Program-made: the position numbers and the translations under genes
Notes under the pieces: generated by a model
Database searches by the model: none
Told to the model about the DNA's origin: nothing
Seen by the model: only the letters and a program-made list of their open reading frames with translations
Assembly (NCBI GenBank): GCA_037381915.1
Contig: JARRQJ010000016.1
Coordinates: forward strand, 11,310 to 75,309
Reading direction: 5' to 3'
From: JARRQJ01 sp037381915
GTDB taxonomy: Bacteria; Pseudomonadota; Gammaproteobacteria; DRLM01
DNA length: 64,000 nt
In this document: positions 1 through 9,427 of the stretch, piece by piece
How positions within the stretch are numbered: position 1 is the stretch's first letter
How the letters are laid out: each line of letters opens with the position of its first letter

Positions 1-1
1 C

Positions 2-934
2 CCCAATCTGTGCGGCGGCGTAGCTTTTCACACCTACAGCGGCGTGCTGCTGCGCCCCCTCTCCTATCGTGATGACAGTGACCTGGCACCGGAAGACCTG
101 TGGGTATACCGCAAGCTGGGCGACAAGGGCACGGCCCTTACCGGCTATCCGGCGGCCGCCACCTACCACGAATTCCGTTACCACCCCAAGGAGATCATTA
201 CCGGCGCCCTGGACGACTGGCTCTACGAACAGCTGGGGCTGTTCGCCTGGACCGTGGAGATCTGGAGTCCTCAGCGCCAAGCCGGCATCGACAATTACCG
301 GTTTATCGATTGGTACCGCGACCACCCCGAGGAAGATGATCTCAAACTGCTGGAGTGGAGCGACGACGTCCTGGAAGGCAAGGGCTTCATCGATTGGTAT
401 CCCTACGATCACCCGCAGTTGGGGCGCGTGGAATTGGGCGGCTGGAATCCTTTATTCAGCTTCTGGAACCCGCCGCCGCGCCTGCTGGAAGAGGAAGTAC
501 AACGCTTTCCGCAATGGCTGGTATGGCACGCCCTGCTCTCGCCGGAGCTGGCTGTTGAACTGAACTGCCAGGCATTGGGCAATGACAGCTATCTGCTACG
601 CGCCGTGGTCACCAACCGCGGCTGGCTACCCACCTACATCACCAAACTGGCCCTGGACAAGAAACTGGTACGCGGCGTGGTGTGCGAAATCGCACTGCCG
701 AAGGATGCGACGCTGGTGCAAGGGCAACGCCGCATGGAACTCGGCCAACTGGAAGGCCGCGCCCATAAACCCGCCTCCACCTTCGGCTGGGCCGGTGTCG
801 TAACCGATCCCACCGATCACCGCGCCAAGGCGGAATGGGTGGTGCAGGCCGAAAGCAAAGTCGAGATCGAGGTCACTGCCCGCCACCTCCGCGCCGGCCA
901 GGTCCGGGCCAGGATTGCACTGGGCGGCGCCTGA
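2..934 (+). CDS. M14-family zinc carboxypeptidase, 3' part
   Basis: The gene is cut by the left edge of the window: the frame is open from base 2, so the GTG at 44 is internal. The first residues read PNLCGGVAFHTYSGVLLRP, a stretch typical of M14 metallocarboxypeptidases near the third zinc ligand. Further on, the segment TVEIWSPQ carries the Glu expected as the general base. About 310 C-terminal residues are present; the last 100 or so look like a beta-rich accessory domain. The N-terminal HxxE zinc site must lie outside the window. Family knowledge says these enzymes trim C-terminal residues from peptides; the substrate cannot be read from sequence. No neighbour suggests a pathway. Confidence 0.8.
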   Translation, partial: PNLCGGVAFHTYSGVLLRPLSYRDDSDLAPEDLWVYRKLGDKGTALTGYPAAATYHEFRYHPKEIITGALDDWLYEQLGLFAWTVEIWSPQRQAGIDNYRFIDWYRDHPEEDDLKLLEWSDDVLEGKGFIDWYPYDHPQLGRVELGGWNPLFSFWNPPPRLLEEEVQRFPQWLVWHALLSPELAVELNCQALGNDSYLLRAVVTNRGWLPTYITKLALDKKLVRGVVCEIALPKDATLVQGQRRMELGQLEGRAHKPASTFGWAGVVTDPTDHRAKAEWVVQAESKVEIEVTARHLRAGQVRARIALGGA

Positions 935-1092
935 GGACCATCGCGGCGGACCGTGATGGTGATATCTCTTGCACACAGACGCCATCATCCTTGCCGCTCA
1001 CTTCCGGGGTGAGCACCAAGCAATGCAAGAGTTTTGAGGTCAATCAATCGTGTGCAGTGTCATAACCTCAACATCCTGTACTGCGCGCTCTA

Positions 1093-1278
1093 CTACCCAC
1101 CCGTACTGTATAAGATATAGCCGATTGTAGCAGCCGAGAGTAATCCCATAGCAACGCCGAGATAACTGAGATTATATTTTTTCCCGTCGTAAGGGTAGGC
1201 CGCGGTGGCCGCCGCCACCGGGATGAGTAGCAGGGCCCCGAAAATAATATACCGCTGCATCGCGGATAGAACTGACAT
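1093..1278 (-). CDS. small two-helix membrane protein, unknown function
   Basis: A 61-residue ORF with a strong ribosome binding site, AAGGAG seven bases before the ATG. It has two hydrophobic stretches, about residues 9-29 and 38-58, separated by a short polar turn YPYDGKKYN, so a hairpin in the inner membrane is likely. I do not recognise a family. It stands alone between the carboxypeptidase and the sulfotransferase remnant. The stretch from 1279 to 1538 upstream shows no other gene. The clear ribosome binding site is the main reason to believe it is real. Confidence 0.55.
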   Translation of the reverse strand: MSVLSAMQRYIIFGALLLIPVAAATAAYPYDGKKYNLSYLGVAMGLLSAATIGYILYSTGG

Positions 1279-1538
1279 AAACCTTCTCCTTCATTGACAA
1301 ATGAAACGTCAAGCTTCCTACTCCTAACCGTACCGCCTGAATGAATTTTTTTCAACAACATAAGGCTCATAGCGACCATAGCCAGGCTCATAAGTTCCGG
1401 CGTTTACTTACATTTACTGAAAAAGTCAGGTCTTATGGACAAATCAAGTCCCCTGAGTCCTCGGGGATGTGAGTAGCACTCCCGGACGGGGGATGGGGGG
1501 AACTCCAGAACGCCGCAAACCAGAGATCCGCATGCACA

Positions 1539-3250
1539 CTATCCCGCCAAGGCCTTTTGCAGCGGTCCCAAATGGGCCTCGAAACGGCGCCAACGCCCGA
1601 TAGAGCTTTGATAAATGGGCTTGCGCACCTGATCGTAGCTCAGAATGTCAGCAGTTCGCGGACCATGCGCTCTTGATCGGACACCAGGGTCTCATAGGAA
1701 ACGTCCAGCATGGATATGGGCAACACCTCTCGCCAATGCCGCATCAGTTCCTCGTAGCGCCGATAGTAGAAACCCAGATCCTCCAGCCGGTACATGTAGG
1801 AATGATATCCTGAGAAATCGTAAGAGTAGCAGGAAAAACAGGTATCCAATGGATCACGCATGCAATGAATCACACGCGCTTGAGGAAACAATAACGCGAT
1901 TACGCCCAGGTAGTGAAAATTCCCCGGCATCTTGTCGGTGACATAGGGTTCTCCCGCCGCCAGGTGATCGATACGCTCCAGGTAGTCCTGGGCCAGGCGG
2001 TTGCAGCCATCTTGGGTCAGTTCCGCAACACAACGCGGATAAGTCAAACTCATACCCAGGACGCTCCCCATGCGGTCGACAATTTCTCTGATGTCGGCAA
2101 GTTCACCGGCGCCGTAAACTTCGGGATGACTGGCGAGGATCTGCTCCACCAGCGTCGTGCCCGACCGGGGCATGCCGACAATAAACAAGGGCCGGCGGGA
2201 TTCATGAGATGCGCGCGGGGCGTTGCGCAGCAGGTCGGCGTCGAAGGTCGCGATGATTTCATGTATGAAGGCCGCATAGCCGTTCCGGTCGAAAGTGTGA
2301 GGTTTCAGGTCATTGCCGGCCTGGTAATGGCCGAAGGCCTTGTCATACTCGCCTTTGCGTTCATAGAGTCGACCTAGGTGCAAATGGGCGGTAATGCGTT
2401 GTTGCCGGCCGATGCGCTTATCCGGTCGCTCCAGCCCGTTCTCCAATAAGGCGATCGCCTCGCCGCGCCGCTGCACTTTGTCGCACATGTCGGCGAAGGC
2501 GTTGGCAATATTCAGATTCACCGGGCGGGCTTCAAGATAGGGTTGTAAACGGCGGTAGGCCTGTTCGATCGATCCCCGCCGCTCCAACAACGCTGCCTCA
2601 CCGGCGGCGATGGCGGCGTCGGAGGGATCAAGCCGTCCTGCCTCCCGGTAACTCGCCAATGCCTCATCCAGGTCGCCGAGCAAGGCCAAAGCGCCGCCCA
2701 TTCCCATATGGGCTACCGCGTAGTGGGGCTTGAGCGCTACGGCGCGCTGAAAACTCTGTAGCGCCTCCCGGCTATTGCCCTGGAGCAACAGCACGTTGCC
2801 TAGATTGTTCAAGGCCTCCGCATAATCGCCCCTGATGCTGATGGCCGATCGGAAGAGTTCGACGGACTCATCGTAGCGTCCCAGCTCCTGCACGATGTTG
2901 CCCAGGTTGTTGAGGGCCTGCGGCCAGCCGGGGCGGAATCGCAAGGCCTCCCGATAGGCCCGTTCCGCCTCTTGCAGGCGTCCAAGCCCCTGTAACGCCC
3001 TGGCGAGATTGTAGTACGCCTCCGGAAAATCAGGACGGATCGCGATGGCCTCACGGCAAGCGCCCAGGGCCTCCTCCAGCAAGCCCAATTGGCCGTTGAG
3101 CAAGCCGAGGGTAAACCAGGCATCGGCGTCGCGACGGTCCAGCCGGCAGAGCTGCCGGTAGGCCTCCCGCGCTTCGGGTAGACGGTTCTCCTGGAAAAGC
3201 GTTTGCGCCTTTTTGCGCCTGGAGCGGATTATGGAATTCTGCTTGGACAT
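1539..3250 (-). pseudogene. TPR-repeat sulfotransferase, frame broken near the 3' end
   Basis: The intact part (536 codons from ATG 3250) has about seven to nine TPR units in its first 300 residues, followed by a sulfotransferase domain with the PAPS-binding P-loop IVGMPRSGTTLVEQIL and the RVIHCMRDPLDTCFSCY segment. The frame stops at 1640 just after VRELLTF. The conserved family tail, VRKPIYQSSIGRWRRFEAHL, follows at once in another frame and runs to a TAG at 1539. The roughly 20 residues usually found between these two parts (the CGLxW...FH segment) are missing, so the break combines a short deletion with a frameshift. As it stands the product lacks the end of the catalytic domain. Bacterial relatives probably sulfate proteins or glycans; the target here is unknown. 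Confidence 0.8.
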
Positions 3251-3339
3251 GAGGCATCTGCAAAGCGTAGGTGTTCCGCGAGCCTGTACGCCCGCCTCTT
3301 CGGCTCACGAACTCGCCGCGCAACTAGCGGCGGCCGAAA

Positions 3340-4566
3340 TCACGAATAGCGTTGAAACACCAGGCTGGCATTGGTGCCGCCGAAGCCGAAGCTGTTGGAC
3401 ATCACACAGTCCAGTTTGATGTCATCCATGCGCTGGCGCACGATGGGCATGCCTTCTGCGGCCGGATCGAGCTTGTCGATGTTCGCGGACAGGGTAACGA
3501 AATTCTCTTCCATCATGAGTAGGGAATAGATCGCCTCATTGACCCCCGCCGCCCCCAACGCGTGACCCGTAAGGGACTTGGTGGAACTGATATACGGAAT
3601 CTCGCTGCCGAAGACTTCCTTTACCGCGCCCAACTCGGTGACGTCGCCCACCGGTGTACTGGTGCCGTGAGCGTTGATGTAGTTGACCGGACGGGTCACG
3701 GTGGCCAAGGCCTGTTGCATGCAACGCACCGCGCCTTCGCCCGAGGGTTGCACCATATCGTAACCGTCCGAGGTGGCACCGTAGCCGGTGAGTTCGGCGT
3801 AGATACGCGCCCCGCGCGCCAGGGCATGTTCCAATTCCTCCAACACCACCACGCCGCCGCCGCCGGAGATCACGAAACCGTCGCGCCCGGCGTCGTAGGC
3901 GCGGGAGGCCTGGTGCGGTCGATCATTGTACCCACCGGACAAGGCCCCCATGGCGTCGAACAGCACGCTCAGGGTCCAGTGGATCTCTTCCCCGCCGCCG
4001 GCGAAAACGATGTCCTGTTTATTCATCTGGATCAACTCGCCGCCGTGCCCGATGCAGTGGGCGCTGGTGGCGCATGCGGAACTGATGGAATAATTCACGC
4101 CCTTGATGGCAAACGGCGTGGCGAGACAGGCGGAATTGGTGCTGGACATGGTGCGCGGCACCATGAAGGGCCCGACCTTGCGTGCGCCCTTGCTGCGCAC
4201 GATATCCGCGGCCAGCACCTGATTGGACGTGGAGGGTCCTCCCGAGCCCATCACCAGCCCGCTACGGGGATTGGATATATGCTCCTTCTGCAAGCCCGCA
4301 TCGGCGATTGCCTGCTCCATGGCGATATAATTGAACGCGGCGCCGTCACCCATGAAACGGCGCAAACGTCGGTCAACGACTTCATCCGGATTGAGTCTGA
4401 CGGAACCGTAAACATGAGAACGAAATCCGAGCTCGGCATACTCGGCGTTATGTTCAATACCGGACTGTCCCTGCTTGAGCGCGGCAATCACCTCTTCGCG
4501 ATTGCATCCGATGCTGCTCACGATCCCCAAGCCGGTAATCACTACCCGTCGCTTATTCTTTTCCAT
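3340..4566 (-). CDS. fabB: 3-oxoacyl-ACP synthase I (FabB)
   Basis: Beta-ketoacyl-ACP synthase of about 408 residues, the usual FabB length. It condenses malonyl-ACP with growing acyl-ACP in the cytoplasm and is essential for elongating unsaturated chains. The thiolase-fold catalytic triad is visible: Cys in SISSACATSAHC, His in NAHGTSTPVGD and His in SLTGHALGAAG. The ATG at 4566 shares its A with the TGA of fabA, so the two are translationally coupled; an in-frame TTG three bases earlier is less likely. With fabA it forms the classical anaerobic unsaturated fatty acid module. The frame is intact and ends normally. Confidence 0.95.
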   Translation of the reverse strand: MEKNKRRVVITGLGIVSSIGCNREEVIAALKQGQSGIEHNAEYAELGFRSHVYGSVRLNPDEVVDRRLRRFMGDGAAFNYIAMEQAIADAGLQKEHISNPRSGLVMGSGGPSTSNQVLAADIVRSKGARKVGPFMVPRTMSSTNSACLATPFAIKGVNYSISSACATSAHCIGHGGELIQMNKQDIVFAGGGEEIHWTLSVLFDAMGALSGGYNDRPHQASRAYDAGRDGFVISGGGGVVVLEELEHALARGARIYAELTGYGATSDGYDMVQPSGEGAVRCMQQALATVTRPVNYINAHGTSTPVGDVTELGAVKEVFGSEIPYISSTKSLTGHALGAAGVNEAIYSLLMMEENFVTLSANIDKLDPAAEGMPIVRQRMDDIKLDCVMSNSFGFGGTNASLVFQRYS

Positions 4567-5087
4567 CAAAAACCTTCTGTCACTGTAAAAAGACCGACTC
4601 GCAGATCGGCCGCCGTATAGATTTCCCTGCCGTCCACATGCACCGCCGCGTCGGCGATGCCCATAAATAGTTTACGTTGTATCACCCGCTTGAGGTTCAC
4701 GCGATAGGTCACCAGTTTATTGGCGGGCGTGATCTGGCCGGAAAACTTCACCTCCCCCACGCCCAAGGCGCGCCCGTGCCCCGGCCCGCCCAGCCAACCG
4801 AGGTAGAAACCCACCAGTTGCCACAGCGCATCCAATCCCAGACAACCGGGCATCACCGGATCCCCTTCGAAATGACATTTGAAAAACCACAAGTCGGGGT
4901 CAATATCGAACTCGGCAGTGACCTCCCCTTTGCCATGCGTACCGCCGGTCTCGTTGATGGCGGTAATACGATCGAACATTAACATCGGCGGCAAGGGTAA
5001 CTGGGCGTTGCCCGCGCCGAAAAGGTATCCGTGTCCGCAGGTCAACAACTCATCCCGCGAAAAACTATGTTGGTGTTTCAAGCTCAT
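4566..5087 (-). CDS. fabA: 3-hydroxydecanoyl-ACP dehydratase/isomerase (FabA)
   Basis: A 173-residue hot-dog-fold enzyme, full family length. It dehydrates 3-hydroxydecanoyl-ACP and isomerises trans-2 to cis-3-decenoyl-ACP, the branch point for unsaturated fatty acids. The active-site histidine lies in KCHFEGDPVMPGCLGLDALW, with the Asp in the same segment, as in FabA and unlike FabZ (HFPRRPVMPG, seen elsewhere in this window). It is the first gene of a fabA-fabB operon. An extended -10 promoter and an inverted repeat lie upstream, and FabA/FabB pairs are commonly regulated by lipid-responsive repressors. Confidence 0.95.
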   Translation of the reverse strand: MSLKHQHSFSRDELLTCGHGYLFGAGNAQLPLPPMLMFDRITAINETGGTHGKGEVTAEFDIDPDLWFFKCHFEGDPVMPGCLGLDALWQLVGFYLGWLGGPGHGRALGVGEVKFSGQITPANKLVTYRVNLKRVIQRKLFMGIADAAVHVDGREIYTAADLRVGLFTVTEGF

Positions 5088-5119
5088 ATCCTGGCACCGT
5101 CGTAAGATTGTGTTCCGTG

Positions 5120-5159
5120 CAATCTCAATCCGCCATCGCCGAGATTGGACGCTATCATA
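5120..5159 (-). promoter_or_regulatory. candidate fabA promoter and inverted repeat
   Basis: Read on the minus strand, TGATATGAT (-10 hexamer at 5154-5159 with an upstream TG) fits an extended -10 promoter; no good -35 is present. Between it and the fabA start, CAATCTC (5120-5126) and GAGATTG (5141-5147) form a perfect 7-bp inverted repeat with a 14-base spacer. This could be an operator or a hairpin in the leader. It does not obviously match the FadR or FabR consensus sites. The regulator is unknown. Confidence 0.4.
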
Positions 5160-5230
5160 TCATGAATCTCATTTACACCGCGCCCCGCGGAAATCCGTGG
5201 AGCACGGCCGGCCTGAGGCGCTTGCGACAT

Positions 5231-6403
5231 TCACTGAGCCTGCTCGGGGACCTTAAGCATGTCGATCAGCGCCGCTGCGGCCTGACGCGCCGCATCCCGG
5301 CGCAGCCCCAGATGAATCTCGCGAAATTGTGCGACCAGTCGTGCTGTCACCCCCTTGTCATCGAGATAGGTCTTCACGGCTCCGGCCAGGCTTTCCGCAC
5401 TGACAGCATCTTGTATCAATTCGGGAATCAAGGGACGCTGTGCCAGCAGGTTGGGCAGGGAATAGTATTCCACCTTGACCAGGCGCCTTACCAGCCAATA
5501 GGTGGCCGGCTTGAGACGATAGGCCATCACCATCGGACATTTCAATAACAGCGCCTCTAACGTGGCGGTACCCGACGCCACCATGGCGGCGTCGGCGGCC
5601 GCCAAGGCCTGATGCGATTGTCCCGCTACGACGGCGACCGGGACATTTCCACCCTGCGCCCGCAACTGCTCCTTGAAAAGAGTCCGTGTCGCCTCGCTGG
5701 CCAAGGGGGCGATAAAGCGCAGTTGCGGCCTGTCCCTCAGCAGCCGCTTGGCGGCAGCGACAAACGTCCTTCCCAACATCCGCACTTCGGTCATGCGGCT
5801 GCCGGGCAGAACCGCCACCACTTCGCCTTCCAGCGGCAAACCCAGGTGACGCCGTGCCGCCGCCCGGTCCACATCCACGGGAACGGCGTCCGCAAGCGAG
5901 TGCCCTACGTAACGCACCGCGATATGGTGTTCCTCATAGAAGGCGGCTTCGAAGGGAAACAGGGTCAGCAGGAGGTCGGTGGAACGCGCGATCTTCTTCA
6001 GGCGGTAGCGTCGCCACGCCCATACCGAGGGACTGACGTAATGTACGGTGGGAATGCCGGCGCGTTTCAGCGCGCCTTCCAAGCCCAGATTGAAATCCGG
6101 CGCATCGATGCCCACGAACAGGTCGGGCGGGTCGGCTAGGAACGCGGAGATCAAATCTCGGCGTATCCTAGACAGTTCGCGGAAATGTCCCAATACTTCC
6201 ACCAGGCCCATTACCGCCAGCTTCTCCGCGGGGTACAGCGCCCGGCACCCCTGCTCGACCATCCGCGGCCCGGCGATGCCGACGAAGGCCGCATCCGGCA
6301 GCCGCTGTCTTAGCGCAGCGATCAGTGCCGCACCCAGCATGTCGCCGGAAGCCTCACCCGCCACGATGCCGATACGGACCGTCACATTCCGCGGCTGAAG
6401 CAA
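5231..6403 (-). CDS. lpxB: lipid-A-disaccharide synthase (LpxB)
   Basis: GT19 glycosyltransferase that joins UDP-2,3-diacylglucosamine to lipid X, giving the tetra-acyl disaccharide of lipid A at the inner membrane. The N-terminal IVAGEASGDMLGAALI and the central GIDAPDFNLGLE and YVSPSVWAWRR motifs are diagnostic. The length (about 385-390) is normal. The frame can start at TTG 6403 or at GTG 6382 (MTVRIGIVAGE); neither has a convincing ribosome binding site, and the GTG matches family N-termini better. It follows lpxA by about 80 bases and closes the long minus-strand envelope operon. Confidence 0.93.
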   Translation of the reverse strand: MLQPRNVTVRIGIVAGEASGDMLGAALIAALRQRLPDAAFVGIAGPRMVEQGCRALYPAEKLAVMGLVEVLGHFRELSRIRRDLISAFLADPPDLFVGIDAPDFNLGLEGALKRAGIPTVHYVSPSVWAWRRYRLKKIARSTDLLLTLFPFEAAFYEEHHIAVRYVGHSLADAVPVDVDRAAARRHLGLPLEGEVVAVLPGSRMTEVRMLGRTFVAAAKRLLRDRPQLRFIAPLASEATRTLFKEQLRAQGGNVPVAVVAGQSHQALAAADAAMVASGTATLEALLLKCPMVMAYRLKPATYWLVRRLVKVEYYSLPNLLAQRPLIPELIQDAVSAESLAGAVKTYLDDKGVTARLVAQFREIHLGLRRDAARQAAAALIDMLKVPEQAQ

Positions 6404-6485
6404 AAAAGAGCAGGAAAAAAGGAGAATGTCACCACGTCTGTCCTGCGAACGCGGTTGCCCGGTTCGATTCCGCCGCGCCGCTCAT

Positions 6486-7256
6486 TTATCGAACGATCCC
6501 GCGCGTGGATTTTTCCAGAAAATCCACCATGAGTCCGATTTCCGGGCAGACCGGTATCTGTTCCTTGAGATGGGCGATAGCGTCTTTCAAGGTGAGATTG
6601 GCGCGATAAATGGTCTTATAGGCGCGCCGCAGGTGAGCGATGGTGTCCGCACTGAAACCGCGACGGCGCAGGCCTTCGGCGTTCAGTCCGTGAGGCGCCG
6701 CGGAATAACCCGACACCATGATGTACGGCGGGACATCCTTGGCGATGCCGCTGCTGAATGCCGTAAAAGAATGGGTACCCAGATTGCAGAACTGATGAAC
6801 CAGACTGAAGCCGCCGAGGATGACGTGGTCTTCAACGGTCACATGCCCGGCCAGCGAGGCGTTATTGGCGAAGATGGTATGGTTACCGATTTGACAATCA
6901 TGGGCGATATGCACGTAGGCCATGATCCAGTTGTCACTGCCGATGCGCGTCGCACCGCCGCCCTGCACCGTACCGCGATTGAGGGTACAAAATTCGCGGA
7001 TCACGTTGCGGTCGCCGATTTCGAGCAGGGTCGCCTCACCGCCGTACTTTTTGTCCTGGGGCATCTCGCCTATGGAGGCGAATTGAAAAATCTTATTTTG
7101 ACGGCCGATACGGGTGGGACCGTTGATCACCACATGGGGACCGATCCAGCTACCCTCGCCGATAACCACGTCGGGACCGATGACGGAGAATGGTCCCACT
7201 TCCACGTCGGGAGCTACTTCCGCCTTGGGATGTATGACCGCTCGCGAATCGATCAA
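6486..7256 (-). CDS. lpxA: UDP-N-acetylglucosamine acyltransferase (LpxA)
   Basis: First enzyme of lipid A synthesis; transfers 3-hydroxyacyl from ACP to UDP-GlcNAc. Hexapeptide repeats forming a left-handed beta helix run through the first 190 residues, and the catalytic His lies in YVHIAHDCQIGNH. A C-terminal helical tail follows. I start it at TTG 7256: the codon overlaps the fabZ stop (TTGA) and gives 256 residues beginning IDSRAVIHPKAEVAP, which fits the 262 of E. coli LpxA. The longer in-frame start at 7340 would lie deep inside fabZ. The rare start and the overlap suggest coupling to fabZ. Confidence 0.93.
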   Translation of the reverse strand: MIDSRAVIHPKAEVAPDVEVGPFSVIGPDVVIGEGSWIGPHVVINGPTRIGRQNKIFQFASIGEMPQDKKYGGEATLLEIGDRNVIREFCTLNRGTVQGGGATRIGSDNWIMAYVHIAHDCQIGNHTIFANNASLAGHVTVEDHVILGGFSLVHQFCNLGTHSFTAFSSGIAKDVPPYIMVSGYSAAPHGLNAEGLRRRGFSADTIAHLRRAYKTIYRANLTLKDAIAHLKEQIPVCPEIGLMVDFLEKSTRGIVR

Positions 7257-7783
7257 ACGTCTACTTCCCTGTGTGCGCACATCAGATCGGCGCTGGCCAC
7301 CACTCGGCCATCCACCTTGGCCTCCCCGCTGAACTTCCATACACCGCGCACGGCGCGCTGAAGTTTGACGTCCAGAATCAGTTGATCGCCCGGCTCGACG
7401 GGCTGCTTGAACCGGGCGTTGTCGACCGACGCCAGATAATACATGGTGCCGCTGGCCGGCGTCGCTTTCGCGGTCTTGAACGCCAGGATCCCGGTGGCCT
7501 GCGCCAGCGCCTCTATGATCAGCACCCCCGGCATCACCGGCCGCCGCGGGAAATGCCCCGTGAAGTACGGTTCATTGACTGAGACGTTCTTCACCGCCAC
7601 CAATGCCTCGCCCGGCGTGCAGGCCAGCACCTTGTCGATCAGGAGAAACGGATAACGGTGCGGCAGATATTTGAGTATTTCATGAATATCCATTGGATAC
7701 GGGACCACCTCGGCTTGTGCCGCGGTGGCGGTCGCCGGCTCGTGCTCCGCACATGACCCCTTGGGCGGTACAGTATCTGACAT
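7253..7783 (-). CDS. fabZ: 3-hydroxyacyl-ACP dehydratase (FabZ)
   Basis: Hot-dog-fold dehydratase of the fatty acid elongation cycle. Diagnostic motifs are LPHRYPFLLIDKV, the catalytic His in FTGHFPRRPVMPGVL and Glu in IIEALAQATG. The ATG at 7783 (MSDTVPP) is preceded by AAAGGA at a workable distance; a GTG at 7828 overlapping the lpxD stop is possible but would add 15 poorly conserved residues. The chosen start still leaves an N-terminal extension of about 30 residues, rich in Ala, Glu and Pro, before the MDIHEILKYLPHRYP core. It sits between lpxD and lpxA, the canonical order. Confidence 0.92.
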   Translation of the reverse strand: MSDTVPPKGSCAEHEPATATAAQAEVVPYPMDIHEILKYLPHRYPFLLIDKVLACTPGEALVAVKNVSVNEPYFTGHFPRRPVMPGVLIIEALAQATGILAFKTAKATPASGTMYYLASVDNARFKQPVEPGDQLILDVKLQRAVRGVWKFSGEAKVDGRVVASADLMCAHREVDV

Positions 7784-7824
7784 ATTCGTTTGATCCTTTG
7801 TTACCGAACGGTACAGGCGGGTCT

Positions 7825-8850
7825 TCACTCGCCAGTTGTATCCTTAATTACGGCCTCCAGCCGCCGTAGACGTCGCGCCATATCGTCCAGCTGATGAAAG
7901 CGCGCATAATTCCTGCGCCATTCACGATTGGCCTCCAACGGCGTCCCGGACGAATATACCCCGGGTTTGCGGATGGAATGGGCGACGAACGACATCCCCG
8001 TGATATGCACATCGTCGGCGATCTCGGTATGGCCGACGATCCCCACTCCCCCACCGATGGTGCAGCGCGAACCGATCCGCGCGCTCCCCGCGATTCCCGT
8101 GCAGCCTGCGATAGCGGTGTGAGCCCCTATATAAACATTGTGCGCGACTTGAATCTGATTATCCAGCTTTACCCCGTCTTCTATAATCGTATCGTCCAGG
8201 GCGCCGCGGTCCACCGTGGTGTTCGCCCCGATCTCCACATCGTCGCCTATGATCACTCCGCCCAGCTGCGGGACCTTCACCCACCTGCCCCCATCGTTCG
8301 CCAGGCCGAAACCGTCGCTGCCTATCACCACCCCAGGGTGCAGCACCACGCGCTTGCCTATGCGACTACCGTGACAAATGGTCACATTCGCCACCAGACG
8401 GCTTCCTGTGCCGATGCGGCTACCTTTGCCGATTACGCAGCCCGGGCCCACCGTTACCTGGGACCCGATCTCGACTCCCTCCTCAATCACGCTATGCGGA
8501 CCGATCCAGGCGCTGGGATCGATGGCGCTGCCGTCCTCCACTACTGCACTGGGGTGGCGCCCCTGCCGCATGATCGGCATAGGCGTCAACAGGGCAGCGA
8601 TCCGCGCATAGCTCAAATAGGGATCGGCGGCCACCAGAGCGTTGCTGGGACAGGCGGACTGGTATTCCTCGGTGATGATCACGGCGGAAGCCGCCGTGCT
8701 GGACAGATACTTGGTATAACGGGGATTGGCCAGGAACGAGATATCGCCCGGCCTGGCATTTTGCAAGGTCGCCACGCCATGTATCTCGCAGTCGGCATCT
8801 CCGTCGACACGTCCGCCAACGTGCTCGGCAAGTTGTGCGAGGGTTTTCAT
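7825..8850 (-). CDS. lpxD: UDP-3-O-acylglucosamine N-acyltransferase (LpxD)
   Basis: Third acyltransfer step of lipid A. The N-terminal domain (to about residue 100) carries the uridine-binding region with ISFLANPRYTKYL; hexapeptide repeats follow to about residue 300, with the catalytic His in QVAHNVYIGAHTAIAG. The final helix is MARRLRRLEA. At 341 residues it has the usual length. The ATG at 8850 follows a GTG codon that could also serve. It lies 12 bases after skp in the conserved bamA-skp-lpxD-fabZ-lpxA order, so supply of lipid A and assembly of outer membrane proteins are co-transcribed. Confidence 0.94.
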   Translation of the reverse strand: MKTLAQLAEHVGGRVDGDADCEIHGVATLQNARPGDISFLANPRYTKYLSSTAASAVIITEEYQSACPSNALVAADPYLSYARIAALLTPMPIMRQGRHPSAVVEDGSAIDPSAWIGPHSVIEEGVEIGSQVTVGPGCVIGKGSRIGTGSRLVANVTICHGSRIGKRVVLHPGVVIGSDGFGLANDGGRWVKVPQLGGVIIGDDVEIGANTTVDRGALDDTIIEDGVKLDNQIQVAHNVYIGAHTAIAGCTGIAGSARIGSRCTIGGGVGIVGHTEIADDVHITGMSFVAHSIRKPGVYSSGTPLEANREWRRNYARFHQLDDMARRLRRLEAVIKDTTGE

Positions 8851-8865
8851 CACGGATGCTCGGCC

Positions 8866-9423
8866 CTATTTTTTGGGTGCAGAAGCGCTGCCCGAGGTCT
8901 TCATCTCGGCACGTAGTTTATCCAGGACCTGATCCGTCAAATCGATGCTGTGGCTGGCATACGCCACTCCCTCATAGACGATGAGGTCGTAATGCTGCTC
9001 CTTGCCAATCTGTTCGATGGCCGCTTGAATCACGCCGAGCAATTTGTTCATTTCCTCATTCTTCCGCAGATTGAGATCCTCCCGGAATTCATCACTCTTA
9101 CGCTGCACGTCCCGCTGCAAATTGAGAATATCGCGGTTGAGCTTGCTGTGTTCCGATTCGCTCATGATCGAGCCGTCACGCGTCATACGGTCCTGCATCT
9201 TCTTGAGCCGATCCTGTTTGGACCGCAGGTCTTTTTCCTTGCCGGAGAACTCCTGCTTCAAACGCTTGCTGACGTCCTCCGCCTGCGGGGATTCATCCAA
9301 TAATCTAGCGGCATTGACATAGCCGATCTTAAGCTCCGCGTGCGCCGCGGGAATCACCGTCAACAACGCCGCAAACAGTAGAAATATTCTCTTGCCCATC
9401 ATCTTCACAAACCCGGATTTCAT
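8866..9423 (-). CDS. skp: periplasmic chaperone Skp/OmpH
   Basis: OmpH/Skp family: holds unfolded outer membrane proteins in the periplasm for delivery to BamA. It has a signal peptide (hydrophobic core IFLLFAALLTVIPA, cleavage after AHA) and a highly charged, coiled-coil-prone middle (about residues 50-130) forming the tentacles. The core starts LKIGYVNAARLLDESP. The start is uncertain: ATG 9423, four bases after the bamA stop, or the ATGATG pair 21 to 24 bases further in. Neither has a strong ribosome binding site. It lies directly downstream of bamA, as in most gammaproteobacteria. Confidence 0.9.
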   Translation of the reverse strand: MKSGFVKMMGKRIFLLFAALLTVIPAAHAELKIGYVNAARLLDESPQAEDVSKRLKQEFSGKEKDLRSKQDRLKKMQDRMTRDGSIMSESEHSKLNRDILNLQRDVQRKSDEFREDLNLRKNEEMNKLLGVIQAAIEQIGKEQHYDLIVYEGVAYASHSIDLTDQVLDKLRAEMKTSGSASAPKK

Positions 9424-9427
9424 CGTT

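Noticed and set aside
3562..4620. Long plus-strand ORF of 352 codons opposite fabB
   Set aside because: It is the antisense shadow of a conserved fatty acid gene, with no ribosome binding site or family features.
7894..8916. Plus-strand ORF of 340 codons
   Set aside because: Antisense to lpxD; its His/Asp-rich composition reflects the hexapeptide-repeat codons on the other strand.
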